From Streptomyces sp. A012304 (GTDB lineage Bacteria; Actinomycetota; Actinomycetes; Streptomycetales; Streptomycetaceae), in the NCBI RefSeq assembly GCF_026008495.1, contig NZ_BQUN01000112.1, positions 198,545-234,190 on the forward strand: 35,646 bases of DNA. The letters are read 5' to 3'. Shown piece after piece: positions 16,701-23,119 of the stretch. The translations under genes were made by a program, and so were the position numbers. The notes under the pieces are model-generated. The model saw nothing but the letters and a program-made list of their open reading frames with translations. It ran no database searches and was not told the DNA's origin. Position 1 is the first letter of the stretch, and the number at the start of each line of letters is the position of its first letter.

Positions 16701-18728
16701 GCCGCCGGGCAGCGGGATCGAGGGATCGCCTGCCTCGCCGCCGCCGTACCAGCGGGGGATCTGCTCGCCGCCGAGCGCGAACACCTCGGACGGGCGGGCC
16801 GACCAGTAGCCGCACTGCTTGTTGTCCTGCCACCACATCACCAGCAGCTCGCCGTCCGTGTAACGGAACGACGGACGCCGCCAGCGGTCCAGCTCGTCGG
16901 GCAGCCGCAGCTCGTGCTCCAGCAGAATCTCCTGGGGGCCGACGACGATCGCCTTGTGTCGCCGGGAGAGGATCAGCGCGGGCCAGGCCTCCTCGACGAC
17001 CAGGGTGTCGTCGCGGTCGCGCCGGGTCTCGGCGTCGAGCCGCCGCAGCGCCTCCTCCAGGGCGGGCCAGCCCAGCTCGTCCGGGATGCCGGCGCGCAGG
17101 GTGCGGCCGAGCAGGGGCGCGACCTCGTGCGCGGCGGCCTTCGCGACGGCGTCGGGGGCCACACGCAGGGCGATCGCGCGGAACGGACGCATCCGCTCCA
17201 GGGCTGTGCGGGCGGCGGGCAGCCCGACCGCCGCGGTCAGCTCGGCGGCCGCGTCGTCCAGCCACTCGCGCAGCACGTCCGCGAGGACGGGATGCCCCGC
17301 CAGGCCCTCCAGCAGCTCGGCCGCGACGCTGCCGCGCAGACCGCCGACGGCGGCGTACAGCAGGCGCCGGCAGTCGGCGTCCGCCGCGACGGCCGTCAGA
17401 TCCCGCCGCCCGGGCAGCGTCTCGCGCAGCCAGCGGTCCAGGAACAGGGCGACGTGCGTGTCGCGGTCGGGCAGCTTCAGCGGCACGCCCTTCGCCACGC
17501 ACAGGTCGAGCAGGTCCAGGTCGGCCCCCGCGTGCCAGCGGCCGGTGAAAAGGTCCACCGGGCGGCCCTGGGCACGCAGCCGTGGCGCCATCCGCTCCAC
17601 GAGCGCGAGCGTGGCCTGCGAACGGCTGGACCCCGAGCCGCCGTGCTTGCGGTGCAGCGCCCACCGGCTCAGCCAGTCCGCCGGGTCGACCACGTCCGCC
17701 CCCGCGTCGGCCTCACCGGTCAGCAGCAGGTCGGCCCCGGTCTCGGCGAGCAGCGCCAGCCAGAACTCGTCGTCCTCGACCGAGCGGCCCAGACCGGCCG
17801 GCATGATCTCCAGCAGCCGGGCCCGTACCTCCGGCCGCTGTCCGACCAGGACCGACAGGGTCGCCCGGTAGGCGTTCCAGAAGGAGGCGGGAGCGCGCAC
17901 CGCCGCCGGCGAGGCGAGCAGATCGGCGGCGAGGGCGCACTCCTCCGTGACCCGGTCCAGGCCCGCGGCCTTGATCAGCCCGCGCGCGTCCTGCGGCAGC
18001 GACGCGTACGGCGGCATGCCGGCCGCGCAGCGCTCCACCGTCAGCTGCCGGAACTGCGCCCAGGCGTCGGCGGGGCTGAGCCGCCCGGCGAGCGCCCTCA
18101 CATGTTCCTTGAGCGCCTTGACGGTCAGCGCCCCCGCGAAGGCGAACTCCAGGAACACCGCACGCTGCCGCTCCTCGTCCACGGTCAGCGCGTGCACCCG
18201 CTCGGCCTCGCGGGCCTTGCCGAAGAAGGCGGAGGCGTACGTGGTGTTCTCGTGCTGGAGGAAGACCCGCGCGGCCTGCTCGTAGAAGGTGGGCAGGAAG
18301 TGCGGCACCGCGCGGCCGAGCCGGGTGCCGAGCGCCTCGAAGCCCTCCTTGGCGGCGCCGGGCTTGGACTTGGCCTGCCGCGCCAGCCGCTCCACGTCCT
18401 TGACCAGCGCCAGCGCGTGGTGACCGTTGGCCGGGTCGTTGACCAGCGCCCACGCGGGGAAACCGAGCGTCTCCCGGCGTACCTGCCCGACCTGCGGGGT
18501 CTCCCGTTCCCGGCCCAGGCCGAGGAAGTCCAGCGCCAGGTCCTCGGCCTCGCCGAGCGTGCCCGGCACCAGCCGGACGATCTTCCGCTCGTCCAGCGCC
18601 GGATGCGTGTACGTGCGGACGGTGAGGACATCGGCGTCCTCCCGGTCGGTGGTGCCCGGGGGCAGGACCGCGCCGGCCTCGAGCAGCGCGACAGTCGTGG
18701 TCTCGTCGTACGTCGTGGTGGCCGTCAT
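13716..18728 (-). CDS. Very large protein (1670 aa) of the MoxR operon, possible C-terminal winged helix
   Basis: I do not recognise a named domain across most of this 1670-residue protein. It is soluble, with no signal peptide or membrane segment. Visible features are a Trp-rich patch in the middle (WWQDNKQCGYWSARP), an Ala-rich stretch before VPSAEEFVRE, and a C-terminal segment (about 1560-1620) that reads like a winged helix: WTGWKPARLKKARTELAATG followed by a basic turn KRPRAGRT and a beta-like LFLP. By position it corresponds to the body of E. coli YehI/MolR, whose DUF4132 region here is encoded separately by the gene just upstream. Start ATG 18728 overlaps that gene's stop as ATGA, and its own stop overlaps the moxR start the same way. 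A DNA-binding or scaffold role is inference. Confidence 0.85.
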   Translation of the reverse strand: MTATTTYDETTTVALLEAGAVLPPGTTDREDADVLTVRTYTHPALDERKIVRLVPGTLGEAEDLALDFLGLGRERETPQVGQVRRETLGFPAWALVNDPANGHHALALVKDVERLARQAKSKPGAAKEGFEALGTRLGRAVPHFLPTFYEQAARVFLQHENTTYASAFFGKAREAERVHALTVDEERQRAVFLEFAFAGALTVKALKEHVRALAGRLSPADAWAQFRQLTVERCAAGMPPYASLPQDARGLIKAAGLDRVTEECALAADLLASPAAVRAPASFWNAYRATLSVLVGQRPEVRARLLEIMPAGLGRSVEDDEFWLALLAETGADLLLTGEADAGADVVDPADWLSRWALHRKHGGSGSSRSQATLALVERMAPRLRAQGRPVDLFTGRWHAGADLDLLDLCVAKGVPLKLPDRDTHVALFLDRWLRETLPGRRDLTAVAADADCRRLLYAAVGGLRGSVAAELLEGLAGHPVLADVLREWLDDAAAELTAAVGLPAARTALERMRPFRAIALRVAPDAVAKAAAHEVAPLLGRTLRAGIPDELGWPALEEALRRLDAETRRDRDDTLVVEEAWPALILSRRHKAIVVGPQEILLEHELRLPDELDRWRRPSFRYTDGELLVMWWQDNKQCGYWSARPSEVFALGGEQIPRWYGGGEAGDPSIPLPGGGRATGGRALHAGDTVLPPGRRVLGDGTSYWRQGRQGRQQVWLEYDPATGTHGRASLPAFLRTGIQEGATLRQEHCVVLPLQPGLEDSPFGTDGTVLGHWVRTEGEGAEARTTAGTPDGRTVTLPSPHGRAPGVLLGALRLPGGAEPLAVAQHRQVALYSGTGELGRVTTLERGGEFAAGTRLVPPTAFWHALRPRDEDASALLRALSDERAEELLRAGREALAERAKQVAAAVGAAEAAGSGAATAAAAVPSAEEFVREAVPRVLPGLTEPGVLTGVASLVRAVLRLAESTASFAAPPVERPSADRRRAEGMFADYSPEHGDDQTVREAVDGFAHLHGWAGSGARYTILRQIRAVNHVLGGKPADGKPLSASARLTRAAGGWHSEDFTVPGIGPVWPSVLDVLRPLAYRAASPTVTDAHREALLLLCEAVMDGPLAAPGAALREVLLSEPHDKQERVGQVLRREGRTVVVLGCQNVDHHTGRVNWLALDHDPAGEFGAVAHFTLERETAHPPVFPADALAAVTRLVRDKGAAPWRTEAPEVLAAATRGGTGPLQAALLLAGRPERLTDEVIAATGLKPRQKEVGDALLASLGADDRAALVGALLPENPADLWTSGPDTGAAGRVWEERLGGVVRLPEDLLGNLCLGTTPLGSAEEILNPRRTPWISRTTVQRPDKDGNLVAEDPRALPGRYGMAHAVGALAGLAYSLPYGHPLRDTLPESLAAVRRRLTDPGLLLDLDISWAEKGTTAAGLRKAYGLPATGGADADGMTRLGEALVLRPWYQDQETVLLRPAGLTGPDDAVFGLVEGLVAPGRGFGLRALRTLLGEDLARAVAAGAGPGAPAGHAQDPTVSAPELVAEVAREHGMGEDAAALYLQLLALPDPTDRNCARWTGWKPARLKKARTELAATGLVVEAKRPRAGRTLFLPCGWYDFKAPALPVEVWKEGLYPLRDHTRAVPPVPVPELFARAWDRVRAGDTPAYEELTTRATRKGRRR

Positions 18729-19579
18729 GCCGCCTGCTCCTCGTCCTCGATGTCCCGCCCGGCGTACAGCGCGGCCGCCATGCGCATCCCCTCCGACCAG
18801 GCCACCGGCCCGACCTGACCGAGCTTCAGCGCCCGCCCGGCCGCGTCGGTGAACACCAGCGGGCCGGTCTCCGTCTCCTCGTAGCCCTCGTAGTCGCCGA
18901 CCCACACCCGGGCCTCGACACCGCGGCCGTCCTCCAGCACCGAGCACACGGCGTGGCCGGCGCGCACCCGGTAGCCGAGCTGGGCGGCCCTGCCGTGCAG
19001 GAACCGCTGCTGCTTGAAGACACCGCCCGCGTACTCCTCGACGGACGCGCCCTCGGCGTCGAGCGCGGCGGGCCGGTGCCAGACCTCACGGAAGAGCTGC
19101 TGGGCACGCTGCTCCACGCCCAGCTCCACGGCGAACTCCCGCAGCTCCTCCAGGTCGTCGAGCAGCACGGGGTGGGGGAGACGGACCAGGTCCGGGGTGA
19201 TCCGGACGGTGTCGCCGTCGAGGTCGACGAGGCCGAGGCCGCGCTCGGGGTCGGCGTCCCGCAGGAATCCGGCCACCTCGCCGTCGGCCCCGGTGACGAC
19301 GAGGTCGCGCAGGGCGCCCTGCCAGGACGGGTCGGGCCACACCCGCGCGAGGACCTCGAACGGCACCGGCAGCGACCGCACCATCCACCGCTCCACGTCG
19401 GCCAGGCACTGCCGTTCGTGCCTTTCCAGCCACTCGACGAGCTGACGCAGGCCCACCACGGCCGGGTCGTCGGCGATCTTCGGCGGTACGGATTTCAGCC
19501 GCCGTCCGGCCGCGTTGCGGCACACCACCTTGCCGTCGTCGAGGGCGACCTCGTAGTCGCCGGCCGACACCCACCCCAT
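18725..19579 (-). CDS. DUF4132 domain protein (MolR C-terminal-like), first gene of the MoxR operon
   Basis: A 284-residue protein resembling the DUF4132 domain found at the C-terminus of MolR/YehI. The typical run is present: GRRLKSVPPKI (26-35), ERHERQCLADVERWM (52-66), WQGALRDLVV (86-95) and LVRLPHPVLLDDLEELREFA (131-150), then a QLFREVWHRP block (161-170) and an EEYAGGVFKQQRFLHGRAAQLGYR-like segment (181-204). ATG 19579 is chosen because GGGAGG lies 7 nt upstream; a GTG at 19594 would put that Shine-Dalgarno inside the gene. It opens the operon, about 31 nt from the predicted transcription start of the damage-type promoter at 19617-19639. The function of DUF4132 is unknown. Confidence 0.82.
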   Translation of the reverse strand: MGWVSAGDYEVALDDGKVVCRNAAGRRLKSVPPKIADDPAVVGLRQLVEWLERHERQCLADVERWMVRSLPVPFEVLARVWPDPSWQGALRDLVVTGADGEVAGFLRDADPERGLGLVDLDGDTVRITPDLVRLPHPVLLDDLEELREFAVELGVEQRAQQLFREVWHRPAALDAEGASVEEYAGGVFKQQRFLHGRAAQLGYRVRAGHAVCSVLEDGRGVEARVWVGDYEGYEETETGPLVFTDAAGRALKLGQVGPVAWSEGMRMAAALYAGRDIEDEEQAA

Positions 19580-19616
19580 GTGTGCCTCCCGCACCCGCAG
19601 TGATCAAGTGACGGGA

Positions 19617-19639
19617 ACTCTAGGACAGGCCACTGACAA
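19617..19639 (-). promoter_or_regulatory. RecA-NDp/PafBC-type DNA-damage promoter for the MoxR operon
   Basis: On the minus strand the sequence is TTGTCAGTG (19639-19631), 8 bp, then TAGAGT (19622-19617). This matches the actinobacterial LexA-independent damage promoter TGTCRGTG-N8-TAnnnT at every defined base, including a T before TGTC. Transcription would start near 19610, giving a leader of about 31 nt that carries the GGGAGG Shine-Dalgarno. In mycobacteria this class depends on PafBC; dependence here is inferred. Confidence 0.8.
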
Positions 19640-20058
19640 CGGCGTCGGCGCGGGCCACCTGACCCGCCGTCCGGCATGACGGCGCCCCAAGACGGGCCCC
19701 GAAGCCGGCGCCTGCACGCGAGCGAAGGCCGCCCGCGGCAGGATCACGGGGATGGGATCCGGCCACGGGCGGCCCGCGTGCCTCCAGGCTCCGGCGCGGC
19801 CTCACGGCCTGACCGGAAACGGCCCGGCCGCCCACCGACGCGGAAGGGGAGCGGCCTCGCCGTGGAGGCCCGTGCCGGGGTGACGGACACGGTGGGCCGA
19901 ACCTATCCGCGGCGCGCGGGCGGCGGCGATCCGTCGAGCGTGGCCGATTCGCGCACACCCGCGCCACGCCGACCGCGCGGCGGCTCAATCCGATCTGAGG
20001 CCGGCTCATCCGGACCTGAGAGCTGCTCAGTCAGGTCTGAGGACGGTTCGGTCAGGTC
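19640..20058. other. Gene-free stretch between the MoxR operon promoter and the AraC remnant
   Basis: Open frames exist on both strands here but none resembles a protein family. I looked for the missing helix-turn-helix half of the AraC fragment and did not find it. The only structure I see is the 21-bp repeat array at the right end. Confidence 0.5.
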
Positions 20059-20085
20059 TCAGGACGGTTCAGCCCCGACCGGGGC
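19981..20085. repeat. Five degenerate tandem copies of a 21-bp unit
   Basis: Units begin at 19981, 20002, 20023, 20044 and 20065, with consensus near CGGCTCAGTCAGGTCTGAGGA. Units 3 and 4 are most alike and unit 5 the most diverged. Most units contain a CTCA...TGAG dyad, for example CTCAG-TCAGGT-CTGAG in unit 3, so each could form a small hairpin or bind a dimer. Because 21 is divisible by three, either strand can encode heptapeptide repeats. The reading frame of the AraC remnant ends in unit 4. Confidence 0.65.
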
Positions 20086-20289
20086 GCCGCAGCTGAGGTC
20101 GCCGACGGTCAGTGGCCCGAGCCGCACCACGTCGAACCGGGCGTCGAGCGAGCGGGCGGGGGCGAGCAGATCCAGGAAACCCGCGTAGTAGGTCGCGTCG
20201 ACTGCCGCCCGCGCCTCGTCCACGTCCGTCGTCCGGAACGAGTACCTGCGGACGGCGTCGACCGCCGCGCCGGCGCCTTCGGAAGACAC
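20059..20289 (-). pseudogene. Truncated AraC-family regulator, N-terminal fragment only
   Basis: The 76-residue frame from GTG 20289 resembles the first 60-70 residues of AraC regulators of the AraC_binding_2 type: YSFRTTDVDEARAAVDATYY, then RFDVVRLGPLTVGDLSCG. Full proteins run to over 300 residues with a C-terminal double helix-turn-helix, which is missing. Similarity stops just before the 21-bp repeat array and the frame ends in it with TGA. At the matching place in the neighbouring repeat unit the codon is TCA, so the frame would continue there as a heptapeptide repeat. It starts 21 bp after the cold-shock gene's stop on the same strand. A deletion that removed the C-terminal half is the likely origin. 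It cannot act as a normal AraC regulator. Confidence 0.6.
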
Positions 20290-20310
20290 CGCACGTCCCG
20301 ACCGGGCGCG

Positions 20311-20700
20311 TCAGCCCTCGACCCAGCCGTGGTTCTTCGCGAACTGCGCGAGCCCCGAGCGCACCTGGAGGATCTGCTCGGCGGTCAGCGAGGGCACCGC
20401 CGTCAGCAGGGCCTCGGTGACGTCCCGGGTGAACTCCTCGGTGCTGAGCACGTCGCACAGGACGTCGTCGTCGGCCGCCAGCGGCTTGCCGTCCGCGCCC
20501 CGCGCGAGCCGCACGCCCGACGCCTTCGGGCCGCGCTCGCCGTCCTCGATCTCGAACTCCACCACGACACCCCGCCGCACCTGCGACTCGGGCATCAGCA
20601 TGTCGTTCACGTGCAGGAACACGTCCTCGCCGCCGTCGTCGGGCGCGATGAACCCGTAACCCCGCTGGCTGTCGAAGCGCACCACACGACCAGCAACCAT
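20311..20700 (-). CDS. Cold-shock domain protein with C-terminal extension
   Basis: A 129-residue protein with an N-terminal cold-shock (OB-fold) domain carrying both nucleic-acid-binding motifs: RGYGFIAP (RNP1, 13-20) and DVFLHV (RNP2, 26-31). Classical Csp proteins have about 67 residues; here about 60 further residues follow, ending in a helical segment SLTAEQILQVRSGLAQFAKNHGW. This long form is common in Streptomyces and its extension has no assigned role. The protein should bind single-stranded RNA or DNA. ATG 20700 is preceded by a G-rich stretch on the minus strand. TACGAT at 20755-20750 is a possible -10 element; no good -35 is visible. Confidence 0.93.
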   Translation of the reverse strand: MVAGRVVRFDSQRGYGFIAPDDGGEDVFLHVNDMLMPESQVRRGVVVEFEIEDGERGPKASGVRLARGADGKPLAADDDVLCDVLSTEEFTRDVTEALLTAVPSLTAEQILQVRSGLAQFAKNHGWVEG

Positions 20701-20768
20701 CCCAGACCCCCAGCAACCTCGAAACACCCACGTCGGTGGACCTGAACCGATCGTAGTCACCCCGACGG

Positions 20769-20789
20769 CCCCCGAGCGACTCCCGGGGG
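20769..20789 (-). terminator. Possible terminator after the lysR gene
   Basis: CCCCCG (20769-20774) pairs with CGGGGG (20784-20789) across 9 nt, directly after the lysR stop codon on the minus strand and before the promoter region of the cold-shock gene. The stem is short and has no U-tract. Confidence 0.4.
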
Positions 20790-20791
20790 AC

Positions 20792-21658
20792 TCACTGCGC
20801 ACGGTACAGCGCGGTGAGCAGCTCCAGCACCGCCTGCCCCGCCGGGTGCGGGTCGTCGCGCCACCACACCAGGCGGACGGCGACGGGCTCGGCGTCGCGC
20901 ACCGGCCGGTAGACGATCCCGGGCCGCGGGTACTGGTGGGCGGTCGCCTCGGCGGTCACGCCGATGCCGCGGCCGGTGGCGATCACCGTGAGCCAGTCGT
21001 CGACGTCGTGGGTCTCCTCCACGGCCGGCCGCGCGTCGGGCGGCCACAGCTCGGGGGTGGTGGTGCCGGTCCGGCGGTCGACCAGCAACGTCCGCCCGCT
21101 GAGGTCGGCGAGCCGCACCGAGCGGCGCCGGGCCAGCGGATCGTCCGCCGCCAGCGCGCACAGACGCCGCTCCAGCCCGACGATGACGGAGTCGAACCGC
21201 CGGTCCTCCAGGGGCCGGCGCACCACCGCCATGTCGCAGGCACCGTCCGCCAGCCCCGCGCTGGCCGAGTTGACCCGCACCAGCTGGAGGTCGGTCTCCG
21301 GGCGCAGCGCCGCCCACCGGCGCTGGAAGGCGACGGTGTGGCGGCCGAGCGCGGACCACGCGTAGCCGATCCGCAGCCGGGTGTGGCCCGAGGCGGCCTC
21401 CCGCACCAGCGCGTCCACCTCGCCGAGCACCCGCCGCGCGTGCGCCGCGACCCGCAGCCCCGCCGCGGTCGGCGTCACCATCCGCGAGGTGCGCCGCAAC
21501 AGCCGTACGCCCAGGGACCGTTCGAGGGAGGCGAGGGTGCGGGAGACGGCCGCCTGGGAGACGCCGAGGACGGCCGCGGCGTCGGTGAAACCGCCCTCGT
21601 CCAGGATCGCGACGAGACACCGCAGCTGCCGCAGCTCCACACCCGTGGCGAGATCCAT
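20792..21658 (-). CDS. LysR family transcriptional regulator
   Basis: A 288-residue LysR-type regulator. The N-terminal winged helix is standard: LRQLRCLVAILDEGGFTDAAAVLGVSQAAVSRTLASLERSLGVRLLRR spans about 9-56. The rest is a periplasmic-binding-like effector domain, with DMAVVRRPLED typical of its middle region. ATG 21658 is the start; an upstream ATG would run through the promoter of the divergent gene. It is divergent from an EamA-type exporter with 68 bp between start codons, and a LysR box overlaps its own start codon, so it should repress itself and activate or repress the transporter. The effector is unknown, perhaps the exported metabolite. Confidence 0.94.
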   Translation of the reverse strand: MDLATGVELRQLRCLVAILDEGGFTDAAAVLGVSQAAVSRTLASLERSLGVRLLRRTSRMVTPTAAGLRVAAHARRVLGEVDALVREAASGHTRLRIGYAWSALGRHTVAFQRRWAALRPETDLQLVRVNSASAGLADGACDMAVVRRPLEDRRFDSVIVGLERRLCALAADDPLARRRSVRLADLSGRTLLVDRRTGTTTPELWPPDARPAVEETHDVDDWLTVIATGRGIGVTAEATAHQYPRPGIVYRPVRDAEPVAVRLVWWRDDPHPAGQAVLELLTALYRAQ

Positions 21659-21675
21659 GACTCCATCGTATGGAT
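21653..21675. promoter_or_regulatory. LysR box between lysR and the EamA transporter gene
   Basis: ATCCAT (21653-21658) and ATGGAT (21670-21675) are perfect 6-bp arms separated by 11 bp, the T-N11-A geometry of LysR boxes. The right arm also pairs at closer range in TCCAT-CGT-ATGGA (21662-21674). The left arm covers the lysR start codon, so binding would block lysR expression. An 8-bp palindrome TTGCGCAA lies nearby at 21693-21700. Confidence 0.6.
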
Positions 21676-21726
21676 CGGGACCGGCATGCATTTTGCGCAA
21701 CGGCGGTGCGGGAGGACGATCCCGCC

Positions 21727-22632
21727 ATGACTGCCGTGTCCCCGCCCGCAGGGTCGCCTTCGACGCCGAGCCCGTCCCTGCCACCGGAACGGGACTCCCG
21801 GCGGCGCGCCGCCGGGGTGGCCGCCATGGTCGGCAGCGGTCTGTCCAACCAGACCGGCGCCGCGATCGGCTCGCTCGCCTTTCCGGTGCTCGGTCCGGTG
21901 GGGGTGGTGGCGGTGCGCCAGTACGTCGCCGCGCTCGTGCTGCTCGCCGTGGGCCGCCCCCGGCCGTGGTCCTTCACCCGACGGCAGTGGGGGCCGGTGC
22001 TGCTGCTGGCCGTGGTGTTCGGGACGATGAACCTCTCCCTGTACACGGCGATCGACCGCATCGGCCTGGGACTCGCGGTGACCCTGGAGTTCCTCGGCCC
22101 GCTGACCCTGGCCCTGGCCTCCGCGCGCCGCCGCGTCGACGCCTGCTGCGCGGTGATCGCCGCGGCCGGCGCCGTCACCCTGATGCGGCCGCAGCCCTCC
22201 ACCGACTACCTGGGCATGGGCCTCGGGCTGCTGGCCGCCGTGTGCTGGGCGGCGTACATACTGCTCAACCGGACCGTCGGGCGTCGTCTGCCGGGCGCGC
22301 AGGGCTCGGCCGCCGCGGCCGTTGTGTCCGCCCTGGTGTTCCTGCCGGTCGGCGTGGCGCTGGTGCTGCGGCAGCCGCCGACCGCGTCGGCCGTCGGCTG
22401 TGCCGTGGTGGCCGGAGTGCTGTCCTCCGCCGTGCCCTACCTCGCCGACCTGCTCACCCTGCGGCACGTGCCCCCGGCCGCGTTCGGCCTGTTCATGAGC
22501 GTCAATCCGGTGCTCGCGGCGCTGGTCGGCTGGATCGGGCTCGGCCAGGGCCTCGGCCTCGTCGACTGGACGGCCGTCACCGCCGTCGTGCTGGCCAACG
22601 CCCTGAGCATCCTCGCGCCGGGGCGCCGCTGA
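21727..22632 (+). CDS. EamA-family (DMT) transporter, probable exporter
   Basis: A 301-residue membrane protein of the drug/metabolite transporter superfamily. About ten hydrophobic segments form two EamA repeats; the first includes FGTMNLSLYTAIDRIGLGLAVTLEFLGPL and the second ends in AFGLFMSVNPVLAALVGWIGLGQ, both family hallmarks. Its closest general type is the RhtA-like amino-acid or metabolite exporters. ATG 21727 follows GGGAGG by 10 nt. It is divergently paired with a LysR regulator, a common arrangement for metabolite efflux, and converges on the DUF5997 gene with 6 bp between stop codons. The substrate is not known. Confidence 0.93.
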   Translation: MTAVSPPAGSPSTPSPSLPPERDSRRRAAGVAAMVGSGLSNQTGAAIGSLAFPVLGPVGVVAVRQYVAALVLLAVGRPRPWSFTRRQWGPVLLLAVVFGTMNLSLYTAIDRIGLGLAVTLEFLGPLTLALASARRRVDACCAVIAAAGAVTLMRPQPSTDYLGMGLGLLAAVCWAAYILLNRTVGRRLPGAQGSAAAAVVSALVFLPVGVALVLRQPPTASAVGCAVVAGVLSSAVPYLADLLTLRHVPPAAFGLFMSVNPVLAALVGWIGLGQGLGLVDWTAVTAVVLANALSILAPGRR

Positions 22633-22638
22633 CGGCGG

Positions 22639-23061
22639 TCAGGACTCGGCGCGCGCCGCCTTCTCGCCCTGCTCGCCCTTCTTGCTCTGCTCGGCGTTGC
22701 GCTGCTTCAGCCGGGCCGCCTCCTTGCGGACCTCCGCCTGCGTGGCGCGCTCCTTCACCAGCCACTCGGGGCTCGCGTCCTTCAGTTCCTCGATCTGCTC
22801 GGTGGTCAGCGCCTCCGTCACACCGCCGCGCGCCAGACCGGCGATGGACACGCCGAGCTTCGCCGCGACCACCGGACGCGGGTGCGGGCCGTTCTCCCGC
22901 AGCTCGCGCAGCCAGGCGGGCGGATTCGTCTGGAGCTCGTTCAGCTCGGCGCGCGAGACGACACCCTCCTGGAACTCGGTGGGGGTGGCGGGGAGGTACA
23001 CACCCAGCTTCTTCGCCGCGGTCGCGGGCTTCATGGTCTGGGTGCTCTGCTGCGACTTCAT
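22639..23061 (-). CDS. DUF5997 family protein
   Basis: A 140-residue actinobacterial protein of the DUF5997 family. The core has MKPATAAKKLGVYLPATPTEFQEG, a conserved PPAWLRELRENGPHPRPVVAAKLGVSIAGLARGG block in pieces, and LTTEQIEELKDASPEWLVKERAT. The C-terminus is a charged, Lys/Glu/Gln-rich tail, probably disordered. The repeated KLGV segments look like short helix-turn-helix elements, but I do not assert DNA binding. It is divergent from the LysR-sensor gene at 23120, with 58 bp between start codons. This pairing recurs in streptomycetes and suggests a shared job. A GATAGT box only 9 bp before the ATG implies a leaderless or nearly leaderless mRNA. Confidence 0.87.
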   Translation of the reverse strand: MKSQQSTQTMKPATAAKKLGVYLPATPTEFQEGVVSRAELNELQTNPPAWLRELRENGPHPRPVVAAKLGVSIAGLARGGVTEALTTEQIEELKDASPEWLVKERATQAEVRKEAARLKQRNAEQSKKGEQGEKAARAES

Positions 23062-23070
23062 GCCGTCCAG

Positions 23071-23113
23071 ACTATCGGCCGCCGAAGAGACCTCCGACCA
23101 CAGCCGGTAACCT
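23071..23113. promoter_or_regulatory. Divergent -10 elements consistent with leaderless transcripts
   Basis: Rightward, TAACCT (23108-23113) ends 6 nt before the ATG at 23120. Leftward, GATAGT (minus strand, 23076-23071) ends 9 nt before the ATG at 23061. Neither gene has a convincing Shine-Dalgarno sequence, and -35 elements are poor. Transcription would begin at or just before each start codon. Confidence 0.5.
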
Positions 23114-23119
23114 GGCGGG

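Noticed and set aside
12502..17664. A long upstream extension of the MoxR frame to 17664
   Set aside because: The extension overlaps the 1670-aa gene in another frame and is low-complexity Arg/Gly/Ala; the MoxR family begins near the ATGA overlap at 13719.
13683..18818. A 1711-codon open frame on the plus strand opposite the 1670-aa gene
   Set aside because: It is a high-GC antisense shadow: composition is rich in Arg, Gly, Ala and Gln with no family resemblance, while the minus-strand gene has clean overlaps with its neighbours.
19676..20188. Plus-strand frame encoding a heptapeptide repeat of the GSVRSED type
   Set aside because: The repeat is a direct consequence of the 21-bp array; there is no convincing ribosome binding site and no resemblance to a protein family. 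It is better described as DNA repeats.
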